From positions 39,479,001 through 39,543,000 of the forward strand of contig CM049396.1 of assembly GCA_026929865.2 (NCBI GenBank): a stretch of 64,000 bases of DNA, written 5' to 3'. The notes beneath the pieces are model-generated. The model saw only the letters and a list, made by a program, of their open reading frames with translations. It ran no database searches and was not told the origin of the DNA. The stretch is from Hyperoplus lanceolatus (lineage: Eukaryota > Chordata > Actinopteri > Uranoscopiformes > Ammodytidae). Below, piece after piece: positions 11,146 through 21,124 of this stretch. The translations under genes were made by a program, and so were the position numbers. Position 1 is the stretch's first letter, and every line of letters starts with the position of its first letter.

Positions 11146-11577
11146 AGGCCGAAATGACCGAAAGAACGAGGTCGCGGGTACAAGCGGCCGAAATGGGCTT
11201 TTTCAGGAGGGTGGCTGGCGTCTCCCTTAGAGATAGGGTGAGAAGCTCAGTCATTCGTGAGGAACTCGGGGCAGAGCCGCTACTCCTTTGCGTTGAAAGG
11301 AGCCAGTTGAGGTGGTTCGGGCATCAGGTAAGGATGCCCCCAGGGCGCCTCCCTAGGGAGGTGTTCCAGGAGCGTCCAGCTGGGAGGAGGCCTCGGGGAA
11401 GACCCAGGACTAGGTGGAGAGATTATATTTCCACGCTGGCCTGGGAACGCCTCGGGATCCCCCAGTCAGAGCTGGTTGAAGTGGCCCGGGAAAGAGAAGT
11501 TTGGGGTTCCCTGCTCAAGCTGCTGCCCCCGCGACCCGATTTCGGATAAGCGGTTGAAGATGATGATGATGATGATG
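11146..11577 (+). mobile_element. Rex3: Second Rex3 copy, 3' end only, inverted head to head
   Basis: The plus strand encodes the last 131 residues of the Rex3 ORF ([16 protein letters not shown] to LLPPRPDFG, stop near 11549), followed by a GAT-repeat tail at 11559-11577. It differs from the C-terminus of the neighbouring full-length copy at only three residues. The joint with the 5' end of the other copy lies near 11145, so the two elements point away from each other with tails outward. Confidence 0.85.
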
Positions 11578-11783
11578 GTCTGCAGACCCATGTTATATGA
11601 TGGAGGGGCCCATTGCAACAGATACAGGGTGGAAAGCTACTTTTTATGAACAGTATATAATTTACACGTAGAAAGCTTATTCCTTTATGTGTGTGGGGGC
11701 CTTAGAGGCCCCTCATGAAGCCCATAAGACATAGCTAATAATGCTTTTGTTTTGCACTTACTTTTCTATTTTTAACCTACTAG

Positions 11784-12026
11784 TTGATGGGCCAAGTTGG
11801 TTATAGTGCTCCCACATTCAAATGCGGACGCCGAAAGAGTCTTCTCCATGGTTGGTCTCAACAAGACCAGCACCAGAAACAGACCATTATGATGGTCAAA
11901 ATGGCTGGTGTGGAGCCACAGTGCTTCAAGTGGGAGTCAGAAAACCCCTATCCTGAAGGCCTCAAAATCTGCCACTCGAAGCTACAACAGCGAGCATCAG
12001 AAATATCCAGTATCCATATTTGCTGA
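11784..12026 (+). pseudogene. hAT transposase C-terminal fragment
   Basis: From 11806 one frame reads VLPHSNADAERVFSMVGLNK, the C-terminal dimerisation-region signature of hAT transposases. A second frame then gives VKMAGVEPQCFKWE, and a third shows KASKSATRSYN. The conserved blocks are in order but in different frames, so the copy is decayed by several indels. GC-rich CTCGCGCGCTCGC sequence follows near 12260. No matching hAT ends were found around it. Confidence 0.65.
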
Positions 12027-12410
12027 ACTGAACTAAGAGTTTTACTGAAATAACTACCCCGAACAACTACCCTAGGCCTACACCCATCTCACTAGTCTGG
12101 CATTTGGTATTAATCCAGTTTTACTTTCATCATAAAATTACTACAATAGGCTATATTTTAACAAAAACGAAGAAATTATACTGAACTGAACTTCTGTTAA
12201 AAACCATTATTATGCTTTAAATTAATAAATAAACACACAATAAAATTTTGCTCGTGCGCCTCGCGCGCTCGCATGGGAAATTCGCTTCTGTCTCACTCTA
12301 AACAATTTCCAAAAGTTGAGAACCCTGGAACTGTTTCCTGTGTCCTGCAATTGGGTTCTTGGCTGTCTTTCCCTGAAACCTTGACAGTTACTAAGTAAAA
12401 ATGTGCCAGG
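12027..12410. other. AT-rich flank of the hAT fragment
   Basis: No gene or bounded repeat seen before the Tc1-like right terminal repeat at 12411. Confidence 0.4.
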
Positions 12411-12444
12411 GGTATGAATAATTTCGGTTTTGACTGTATATATA

Positions 12445-12677
12445 CAGCTCCGGAAAAAAATTAAGAGACCACTCCGAATGTTCAGTTTCTCTTGTATTAC
12501 TCTTTAGGGGCATATGTTTGAGTAGAATGAACATTTTGATTTTATAATGTAAACTACTGACGACATTTCTACCAAATCACAGGAAAAATATTGTCATTTA
12601 GAACATTTTCAATAAGTAATGTAGAGATAAAGATTTAAGAGAAACCCAGACTGGTCTCTTAATTTTTTCCACGGCTG
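12445..12677. mobile_element. Tc1/mariner-type MITE, 233 bp
   Basis: Terminal inverted repeats CAGCTCCGGAAAAAAATTAA / TTAATTTTTTCCACGGCTG, ending near TTAAGAGACC and GGTCTCTTAA. They are flanked by TA on both sides. A same-length, opposite-orientation copy is at 32050-32282. Confidence 0.85.
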
Positions 12678-12785
12678 TATATATTTAATATATACTTGCC
12701 TTTGTTTTAGAATATGTGATTCCATGTCTTTGATAGTATTACTGGAATGTAAAGTAATTGTTATATTGTTTTACTATGCTCTTAG

Positions 12786-12950
12786 GTCAACTGCAGAGCT
12801 GGAGTCATTCCATAATCACATTCTGATGTACGCAAGCAAGCGCTTCAGCTTCTCCCCACCAGTGTATGCAGCTTGAGTCATGCTGGCTGGCCTTGACTAC
12901 AACCACCATGTGCACAGACCAGCCAGGAGAAAGGCCGACGGCTCTATTCA
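12786..12950 (+). pseudogene. Plus-strand host gene, exon 3 of 4, with in-frame TGA
   Basis: The acceptor CTCTTAG precedes 12786 and a GTACGT donor follows 12950. In phase with exon 2 it reads STAELESFHNHILMYASKR then FSFSPPVYAA, stop (TGA 12874-12876), then VMLAGLDYNHHVHRPARRK. The conserved continuation after the TGA shows it is a true coding exon. From the family pattern I recall, the TGA position is normally Arg (CGA), so one C to T change explains it. The block FHN..L.YA.KR....P.Y.AR...A.LD.N is the most recognisable part of the family. Confidence 0.6.
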
Positions 12951-13191
12951 GTACGTTTTATTAAGTAATTCCCTTGCATTTTGGTCAATGAACTTCCACG
13001 TCAAGGCAAAATAATGCTGTAACAAACAACACTACATCTATATTTATATACTTTTTTTTTAAATGTATAAAAAGAACATAATACAGGGTACAGCTGTAAG
13101 ATAACCCTTTTTATGTGGAAATTCAAAATACTATACATTGTCAGGTAAAATGAATGCATCACTAAACTTACAATACTTCTTCTTATGCCAG

Positions 13192-13387
13192 GTATGGAAA
13201 AGTGTACAATAAAAAGTCCAGGAAGTGGAGCCTGTACACACTGAAGGAAGAGAAGGACTACCGCTACATCATAGACCTCCAGGGTGAAATTCTCCAGGAG
13301 AATTTGTCTGGGTTTGGGGGCTTCTGTTGGGTGTCCCTGCACCAACCAACCAGGAGCTGTTGCAGACTCAACTAAGCAAAGGACTAG
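13192..13387 (+). pseudogene. Plus-strand host gene, exon 4 of 4
   Basis: The acceptor TTATGCCAG precedes 13192. In phase it gives YGKVYNKKSRKWSLYTLKEE, then KDYRYIIDLQGEILQENL and a Cys/Trp-containing tail, with stop TAA 13373-13375. A GTTAGT donor follows 13387, so a 3' untranslated exon may begin near 13782 (GACAGTCACTGCC after CCTAAG). It continues the family motif (K.Y.K.S..W.......K.Y.YI). Marked as pseudogene because of the upstream TGA. Confidence 0.55.
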
Positions 13388-13569
13388 GTTAGTATGCTTA
13401 CATTATTGTATGAGCATACATTTTTAACTTTGCTGTGTAACACAGCATATGAAAATCCATTTAGCTCTGGTCTAAGGAATGCCAAAGTGTGAAGATTTGT
13501 GTCTGGGTTCCACCAACCATCATGAGGTATAATATTACAGATCCAGAAGTGCTGGTCAACATATTATCT

Positions 13570-13641
<72 letters not shown>
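13570..13641. repeat. (AAT)n microsatellite
   Basis: About 23 uninterrupted AAT units. A frame across it would code a poly-Asn run, which is not a gene. Confidence 0.95.
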
Positions 13642-13642
<1 letters not shown>

Positions 13643-14202
13643 GATTGGATTTTTATAGCGCTTCTCTATGCAATCAAAGTGCTAGGATAAACCACATGTC
13701 ATGAAGACTTTTCTCTGCAGCTCTTTGTAAAACCCCTAATACCGTTATTCATTGTATGTGTCTTCTGATATTCTCTCCTAAGGACAGTCACTGCCACAGC
13801 TGATGCAGCCATGTGCAGAACCAGACTAGACCTGTCTGCGAAAACTGGACCCCTGGACAAAGTTTATGACCATGAATGAAAAGAAATATATATATATTGT
13901 CACACAACATTGGTTGTAATTATTTTGTGCAACATTTACAGAGATGCTAAATGTTATGTCTTGAGATCCGTAATAATAACAAAAATTAAAAGTCATTTTA
14001 CATTTTTTATTCAACATAATATAAAAACAAAAGGACTAAGTATCTTCAGTTCCTCCTGGGAATAAATAGAAATTTAAAACTATGTACATTGAAATAAATA
14101 ACTTACAGATACAATTAAACTATTTGTTTATTGCAACCTGTTGGGTATACATCCTTTGAATTGTCCATGTGGATCTGGGAAGCGGCCTCTTATTTTCTAC
14201 AC
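13642..14202. other. Possible 3' untranslated region, otherwise no feature
   Basis: 13782-13880 may be a terminal non-coding exon of the plus-strand gene, with an AATGAAAAGAAATATATATA end. The rest is AT-rich. Confidence 0.3.
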
Positions 14203-14424
14203 TCAGCAACTAGGTATGACCACAGCACTTGCGCTCCACATATGTTGGTACTTCTCTGCAGCTGTGGCAGACGCACCAGGTGGGTTTATCTGTCTTTTGA
14301 GGGCCCGATGGAGGAGGATCTGCTGATGCCAATGTTAGCCGGTCCAACATGAGGCTGGGGTCGCATGTCAAGCAGAGCTGGAGCAGATGATGCAACATTT
14401 GTAGATTTAGTCTTTGAAGTCTTG
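14203..14424 (-). pseudogene. P2X7-C-terminus-like cysteine motif, exon-like fragment
   Basis: The minus strand has an acceptor (TTTACAG near 14425) and then a frame ending PTWCVCHSCREVPTYVERKC followed by CG and an early stop. The spacing C.C..C followed by E.KCC resembles the zinc-binding C-terminal domain shared by P2X7 receptors and many fish proteins of unknown role. The downstream half of that domain is missing or out of frame. It lies just downstream of, and opposite to, the plus-strand family gene. Assignment is by motif only. Confidence 0.4.
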
Positions 14425-14437
14425 CCTGTAAAGTAAT

Positions 14438-15330
14438 CAGTGTTGGGAACGTTACTTTAAAAAAATTGTTATAGTTACTCACTACTTGTTCCAAAAAGTA
14501 ACTGAGTTACTTTATAATAGAAGTAACTAGTTACCAGGGAAAGTAACTATTTGCATTAGCCTACTGTAAAAAAAAAAAAAAAAGTTGCTGTATGTCAACA
14601 AATTTGGATTTTTCTGAGCAGTTTTCACAAGTCAGTTGAAATGAGTAGAACAGACAGGTAGGCCTACTTGTAGGCTATATAACATTCAATATGTATTGCA
14701 CATCAACAGACAGCAAGAGGTTTATCCTGCACTAGGCCTAGCCTATTTTGTTCTCAACAAAAGTAGTAGAGGAAACTGCTGAATGTACCGTGCTGATCTG
14801 CTATCACTGGATTCACTTCAGGGGTGTCGGCTAAAACACCACTTAAGGCCAAAAACGTCATACTATGAAGCATGAGACGATGAGAGCAGGAGTAAGGATT
14901 TATCCTGTTTATTTCCTTTAACATGCACAGTAGGCTACAGATCCCAGGGAAAGAACAATAGCAATATTCGGCTCATGATGACACGCTAAACAGCTGTTGC
15001 AACCGGCGAATCGCGGCCGTTTAATAACGTGCATAAATTATAATTTATAGAGATCGGGAAACTCCATGCACTTACAAGGGCGATGCAAACAAACTCAGGG
15101 AGAGCACGTTTCAACCGTGGATTGATAGGTGGTTACTGCGGCAACGCGCACGCTCACACAACAGAGAGAAAGAAAAAGAAACTTCACTAAACAGGCGCTC
15201 CGGCTGACTGACTTGACGGTGGTAAGTGACAGTTATAATGTCATCCACACTGAATAAAACACATCTTAAAACAGTACAATAACGGCGTTACCAAACACCG
15301 TTATTTTAAACAGTGTTATTCCCAACACTG
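14438..15330. mobile_element. hAT-type element, 893 bp
   Basis: Terminal repeats CAGTGTTGGGAA and TTCCCAACACTG with subterminal GTTAC/GTAAC motifs, flanked by the 8-bp duplication AAAGTAAT (14430-14437, 15331-15338). It has no transposase. It shares its ends with the larger element at 46272-49096. Confidence 0.9.
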
Positions 15331-16077
15331 AAAGTAATACATGATTATTATGTGTATTTATACAGTTTTGTATTGTCCTCTAATAGGTAGGCTATTGTGT
15401 GTTCATGGTACATGGCATCTCAGTATACAACGTTGCTGGTAAGGTTTATGTCTCAGATACAGTCAGCTCATATGCAATCCTTAGAGTTTTGCAAAAAACT
15501 CACCTTGTGAGCTCTGACAAGCCAAACAATGAATGATAAATAAAGTGTCACGTAGCCTACTACACAAAACATGTGGGTAAACTGTGATAGAAATAACATG
15601 TATTGCTGATTTATTTTTATTTGTATTACATTTCAGCTACCAGGCCATCTATGCATATGTGCTAGCTTGACTGATGTGAGTACTACTACTAAAAGTAGGC
15701 CTTATCACGTTTGTTTTAAACATTTAGCCTTGCAATATTAGGTGTGTTCTTACCGGTGAATGAAACATTATAGTTTGTCGAGAAATGTAGCCTCCAGTTA
15801 GCTAGCCGCTTTCTGCTTAGTGAGGCGGGGCAGCGGCCAGGTTGCTAAATTGCAGAGCTGCACTCGTGCACAGCTGTGTACAGAGGGTTGGGGGGAGGAA
15901 GTCCTGGGGGGTGGGGGAGTGGTTAAACGGAACTCGGAGGAGAGGCTAATTTCAAATCATGCTAGCGCTCTCAGATTGTATAGTATAGCTTTAATGTAGA
16001 TGAGCATGTGTTTGATAAATTCAACAATAAAAAATAAAATAAGAAACTGCTTCAAATATTACATGATATGAACCTAA
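15331..16077. other. No gene seen
   Basis: AT-rich sequence with a GC-richer patch near 15820-15950. No coding or repeat boundary was recognised. Confidence 0.4.
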
Positions 16078-16081
16078 ATAC

Positions 16082-16643
16082 TGTTACAAAGAGTCGGGTT
16101 TGTTGAAAAAACGAATACAATATGGCTAAAGTTGCAAAATAATTGAGGTGCTTTTATTTAAAAAAAAAGGAGTGATAAAATACAAAAACTGGACGTCCAA
16201 AGAAAATAAAACAAAGATTCAAAAGGATGGATCAAAAAGGTGTCTCCATAAACAAAACTACCGTCACACACTGACTGACTTTCAAGACTGAGCCTCCCAG
16301 TAACAATGGCTTGCAGGCTTTTAAAGGCCTAGCCCCTCCCCTTAGCCAAACCATTCCCTTGATTCAATTAACTACCAATTAACCCAGCTTACGCTTTCGT
16401 TAACATTTATTGACTACACAACATTTTCACTGTCCCTGTATTGATCATGTCCAACGTAGACATCTTCCATACACATGTTATTTTATACATAAGCTCATCT
16501 ACAATCACATGTCCCCCATCATCATCTGATTCACCTGGTTGCCACCTGGGAAAAGTTGAAAATGGTAAGTATACAGGATTGAATAAACAATAATTGTGTG
16601 TGTCTTAACTAACTGTCTTAAGTGACATGGGCTTTATGTCACA
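16082..16643 (-). repeat. 3' LTR of the Gmr1-like element
   Basis: 562 bp, TGTGAC...GTAACA in element orientation. It matches 21125-21713 with about three substitutions seen by eye and lacks a 27-bp segment present in the other LTR (near 16516). The pol stop codon TAA lies just inside it. Confidence 0.9.
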
Positions 16644-18454
16644 TTACCACCCTCCTCTCCTGCAGCGACAATGTATGGCAGTCGCGATAGGTAGTCTGCG
16701 CTGACATTCTCCCTGCCTGCTTTGTGTCGAACACAGAACTTGAACGGTTGGAGCTCTAGGTACCACCTTGTTACCCTGGCATTCCGATCCTTCATTGTCT
16801 GAATCCAGGTAAGGGCTCTGTGGTCCGTCTGGAGGTCAAACTCCCGCCCAAGCAGATAGTACCTCAGGCTATCCAATGCCCACTTGATGGCAAGGCACTC
16901 CTTTTCGATGGTGGAATAACGGGTTTCGCGGGGAAGAAGTTTCCTGCTGAGAAACACCACGGGACGTTCTTCACCTGATTCCCCCTGGGCCAGTACTGCT
17001 CCAAGCCCCACTCCTGAGGCATCCACCTGGACCAGGAAGCGTCGTTCAAAGTCAGGACTCTGCAACACGGGTGAAGAGCATAACCTCTCCTTCAGCCCTC
17101 GAAAGGCCCTTTCACATTCCTCACTCCAATCCGCTGGATTACAGGCCAACTTGCATGTAAGGTTTGTCAAGGGAGCTGCAAGGGTGGCAAACTGAGGGAT
17201 GAAACGACGGTACCAGCCCACCAAGCCAAGAAACGATCGGACCTGCGTCTTGGTACGTGGTCTTGGGCTTCTCATGATGGCCTCCACTTTGTCCACCTGA
17301 GGCCGGACTTCGCCTCTCCCCAGCCGATAACCCAGATAATGCGTTTCCTGCTTGGCCCACTCACATTTCTGTAGGTTGAGTGTAAGTCCTGCTGCATTGA
17401 TTGCACCTAGGACTCGACGGAGGTGCTCCTGGTGCTCCTCCCACGTCAGGCTGAAGATGACCACATCATCCAGATATGCGGCACTGCAGTCCTCACAGCC
17501 TTGAAGCACTTTGTCCATAAGCCTCTGGAACGTTGCCGGGGCTCCATGCAGGCCAAAGGGCATCACCGTGAACTGGAAGAGGCCTAGTGGGGTCCTGAAG
17601 GCAGTGAGGGGTCTGGACTGGCTCTCCAGGGGGACCTGCCAATACCCCTTACAGAGATCCACTGTGGTAATGAAGTTTGCTCTCCCAATCCTCTCCAGCA
17701 GGTCCTCGATCCGGGGCATAGGATAAGCATCAAAGAATGAGATGGCATTTAGTTTCCTAAAGTCAATGCAAATCCTCAGGGATCCATCTTTCTTTGGCAC
17801 AATGACAATTGGACTACTCCACTCACTCTCAGATGGTTCGATGACTCCCAGCTCCAGCATCAAGCGTATCTCCGTTTTCAATGCCGCCACCAACCGCTCT
17901 GGTACTCTGTAGCAGGCTTGCCGTACGGGATTCTGGTCAGCTTTGAGTCGTATGGAGTGCTGCGCCTTATGGGTATGGCCAGGTTTCTGTGCAAACAGTT
18001 GGGGGAAAGTGTCAAACATAACTTGTAATTCAACTTGCTTCTTACCATCCAGGTGAGAGAGATCCACATTTCCCGGCTGTTTCCAGGCCTCCACTACACC
18101 TTCAGAGTCGTCTTCCTCTATCACCTGGCGTGCTAGTAGTGAAGTAACGGACGTTGGACTGCTTTGCTCCTCCCAGGCTTTCAGCAGGTTAACATGGTAT
18201 GTCTGCTTCGGTTTTCCCTTCTCCGGATGCAAGATCTCATATGTTGTAGGCCCCATCTTCCTATTGACTTCAAAAGGTCCCTGCCACTTAGCCAGTAGCT
18301 TGCTTGTGGAGGAGGGAAGGAGCAACAACACCTTTTGCCCTGGATTGAACTCACGTTTGCGTGCCTGCTGGTCATACCACCGTTTCTGGCTCTTCTGGGC
18401 CTCCAGGAGGTTGAGTTTGGCCTCCTCTCTGTACTGCTCCAACCGGTCTCTCAT
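16634..18454 (-). pseudogene. Gmr1-like pol: integrase C-terminus, RT and RNase H
   Basis: 606 open codons. The first 95 or so are the integrase C-terminal part with the GPF/Y-like WQGPFEVNRKMGP and YHVNLLKAW motifs. After a linker, RT has SEWSSPIVIVPKKDGSLRIC, FITTVDLCKGYWQVPL, FTVMPFGLHGAPATFQRLM and the catalytic YLDDVVIFS. RNase H has QVDASGVGLGAVLAQ, STIEKECLAIKWAL and TDHRAL. The domain is intact in itself, but it is separated from the preceding integrase core by a TGA (18641-18643, Trp expected in KDxDKW). RT placed after integrase is the Gmr1 arrangement. Confidence 0.9.
16644..16664 (-). promoter_or_regulatory. Polypurine tract
   Basis: On the minus strand GGAGAGGAGGGTGGTAA directly precedes the 3' LTR, the usual plus-strand primer position. 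It is also coding: the C-terminal EEGGNV of pol is read from it. Confidence 0.75.
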
Positions 18455-18640
18455 CTGGAGGACAAACTGTACAACACCTTGGCTCTTATCATCAGTGGTT
18501 ACCTTCTTCTCCCAATTTTGTTTCAGCAGATCGAGAGGTCCCTGGACTGGCCAGCCATAGAGGAGCTCGAAGGGAGAGAATCCTGTGGAGGCTTGCGGTA
18601 CTTCCCTGTATGCAAAGAGAAGAAATGGTAACCACTTATC

Positions 18641-18994
18641 TCAATCCTTCCCTGTGTCAGATACAAACTTCCTGAGCATCCTCTTGAGTGTTTGATTAAA
18701 CCTCTCTACCAGTCCATCTGTCTCAGGGTGATAAGGAGACGTCCTGATGGCGGTAAAGCCCAACTCCTTCTGTAGCTGACCCATGAGACGGGACGTGAAG
18801 TTGGTTCCCTGGTCGGTCAGGATCTCCTCCGGGATGCCTACACGAGAAAACAGCTGGACAAGAGCACTGATCAGTTTTGGAGTGGTTATTGACCTGAGAG
18901 GAAACGCTTCAGGAAAGCGAGTGGCATAGTCACATATCACAAGAATGTACTGATATCCTGCTGAGCTTTTCTCCAGGGGCCCCACACTGTCCAT
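18641..18994 (-). pseudogene. Gmr1-like integrase catalytic core
   Basis: The minus strand encodes MDSVGPLE (first Asp), VICDYATRFPEAFPL, LTDQGTNFTS (second Asp), and YHPETDGLVERFNQTLKRML (Glu in VERFN). All three catalytic acids are present. The core is bounded by a TGA just upstream of the Met, where an Arg would fit between PFK and IAMD, and by a TGA at its end. It is in the same frame as the RT ORF. Confidence 0.9.
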
Positions 18995-19004
18995 TGCAAT
19001 TCAC

Positions 19005-19973
19005 TTAAAGGGGGTGGTAATGATTACGCATAGCTTGGAGTGGTGCACGGTCTGATTTACGGACAGCACAGGTTTTTTGGCACTCTGGGCATGTTTTGCA
19101 ATACCTCTGAACATCAGTGTACATTGAAGGCCAAAAGAAACGAGAACCTAGCCTTAAATAGGTTTTATAGTGACCCAAGTGTCCTACCCAGGGAATAGTG
19201 TGTGCTAAGTGTAGTACAAGTGGCCTGCAGCTTAGTGGCACCACTAACCTCCCGCTACCTGGTTTCTCCCCCTGATAAAGCATGTCATTGTGAAGCACAT
19301 ATTCAGTACCACCAACCTTGACAGTGTGTCTAGCAGAAGCTAACACCTTTGTTAACACAGACTTTAACACAGGATCAGACCGTTGTAGCATGGCAATATT
19401 CTCAGGTACCTCCCACTTAACATCTGCTAAGGCATTATTAGGCAACTCATGTGATGCAGGTGTTCCAGTGTGTTTCTCTAATCGCCGTTGTTGACGTGTC
19501 TTTCTGGGCCCTTTGGTTCCAGCCTTGCACAGACTATCACATAAGTCTGGCAGAGGTTGTACATCAGACTTAGCTTGGAGTTTTGCCGGGGAGCGTGTCC
19601 TGACAAAACAAGAGACTTGCATTTTTTTTCTTGACTCAAGCCCACAAGTATTAGAGAGACTTTTACCATTGCTAAGGAGGTCACACAAAACAGGTAAGTC
19701 CCACCCCAAAAGCATTTCCACTGGTAAATTCTCCATTACTCCCACTGTCATCAGATACTTTTGCCCCTCTACTTCCACAGTAAGCTCTACGTGTGGTTCT
19801 GGCTTACAGTCACCATGTACACATAACACCTCTGTTTGCTGGCTGTAGTCAATGGCACATGGAACAAGACTCTTTCTTATGAATGACATTGAACTACCAG
19901 AATCAAGGAGAGCAGTTATAGGTTTACCATTAACTTTAACTGGAACAGATCTAGACTCTGCATATGATAGCAT
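19005..19973 (-). pseudogene. Gmr1-like protease and integrase zinc-finger region
   Basis: 322 codons. Near residue 20 the aspartic protease signature ALLDSGSSMSFI is followed by VEMLLGWDLPV. The C-terminal part carries the HHCC finger of integrase (HTIPWVGHLGHYKT, then CKTCPEC). It overlaps the end of gag in another frame, so translation would need frameshifting or the joint is a mutation. It runs out of frame with the integrase core at about 19010-19030. Confidence 0.85.
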
Positions 19974-21106
19974 ACAAAAGTCTGAAAACTTGCCTGAGCA
20001 GTGTGTCCCCGGTCATTTGTCCCCTGATTACCTTCGAAGAACTTCGGAACGCTGTCTCTGGGGCGGTTGAAGTCCCTGGTATCCACTCGTGCTGGACGTG
20101 ATGTGAGCCCCTTCCTCGCATTCAAGTACTGCAGGGCCAACTTTGCTGCTGTTAATCCATCTTCAGGGTCATGTTCTCTCACCCACGTCCTGATGTCAGG
20201 AGGAAGCACCAGAAGCAGCTGCTCCAAGATGATGGACTCCCCCAACTCTTCTTTGCTCCTCTGCTCCGGCCGCATCCAGCGTCGGTAGAGGCCCTTCAAC
20301 CGGTGGTACGCCTCCGATGGCGTCTCCCCAGGTGGTCCTGAAGTAGCCCGGAACCGCTGACGATACGTCTCTGGAGAGATGTCAAACTTGTCCAACAGCG
20401 CCTCCCTCAGGTCCTGGTAAGAATCAGACTTATCTTCATCCATAGCCGTATAGGCCTCCAAGGCTTTTCCAGTCAGCAGGGGAATTAGTCGACAGGCCCA
20501 TTGCCCCCTCGGCCATTGCCATGTTTTTGCCATGCGTTCAAAACGGAGAAGGTAATTTTCAATGTCCTCACCCTTCTGATACACTGGCATTTTTGGCTCC
20601 CGACTCTGGATGACTGTTGGCCCCACTGGAGGATTTTCCTGTCTCCCAGAAAAAGACAGCGATTGGCCGATGTTGAAGTCGTCGGTCGGCCCCCTCCTCG
20701 AGGTCCACGGAGTTGGGAGGTTCATTCGGAGGCTCCCACCATCAGCTGTGTTAGACGGCCCAGGTGTTGGTGAATGTATGGCAGGCTGTCTGGAGGCCTC
20801 AAGTGAAGCTCACATGCCCCAAAGCTCCTTTTCGAACAGGTCATCTCTGTCCTGCTGAGCAGTTAAAAAGTTTTTGAAGAGAGTTAATACCTCTTTGTTT
20901 GAAGGCCCCCCCTCTGCTGCTGGTCCAGCCTGAAACTGCTGGGTTTTGGGTTTGGCTCCTTCTGCTTCAAACCTCTGCAGCGGTGCGTCTTCCTCTGATG
21001 AGACAGCTGTCTCCCAATCATCCTCATCCTGTCCAAGGGGGTTCCGGTTTTGTGAACGTAGTCCACTTCTTTTCTTAAAGCAACGCTCAACTATGCGACT
21101 GGCCAT
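19916..21106 (-). pseudogene. Gmr1-like gag with SCAN-type capsid domain
   Basis: A single frame from ATG 21106-21104, which overlaps the primer site, to 19916, broken by one TGA at 20810-20812. The N-terminal part is charged (EDEDDWE-like). The middle has YLLRFERMAKTWQWPRGQW, then RFRA...SEAYHRLKGLYRRW and EELGESIILEQLLLVLPPD and REHDPEDGLTAAKLAL. The latter matches the SCAN dimerisation domain. It is established that vertebrate SCAN domains derive from gag of this Gypsy group. I see no CCHC zinc knuckle near the C-terminus, where one might be expected. Confidence 0.85.
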
Positions 21107-21122
21107 CCCACCACTGCCACCA
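21106..21122 (-). promoter_or_regulatory. Primer binding site, tRNA-Leu type
   Basis: On the minus strand TGGTGGCAGTGGTGGGA lies two bases after the 5' LTR. It is complementary to the 3' end of vertebrate tRNA-Leu(AAG), including CCA, with one mismatch, as I recall that tRNA. The gag ATG overlaps its end. Confidence 0.75.
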
Positions 21123-21124
21123 AA

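Larger units (their letters stand above)
4363..12436. mobile_element. Pair of perfect 26-bp Tc1-like terminal repeats, 8 kb apart
   Basis: 4363-4388 begins CAGTCAAAACCGAAATTATT, and 12411-12436 is its exact inverse complement over 26 bases. This type of end is common in fish Tc1/mariner elements, and TA dinucleotides abut the right end. Inside lie an integrase and Ig-domain sequence, the Rex3 pair and a hAT transposase fragment. No Tc1 transposase was found between the repeats. Either one element has been enlarged by later insertions, or two ends of separate relatives happen to face each other. Confidence 0.5.

Noticed and set aside
11100..11577. Twin-priming inversion as the cause of the Rex3 pair
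   Set aside because: Twin priming gives one inverted 5' segment without repeating the 3' end and tail. Here both copies have the same 3' end and their own tails.
13489..13704. Poly-asparagine ORF
   Set aside because: It is the AAT microsatellite read in one frame.
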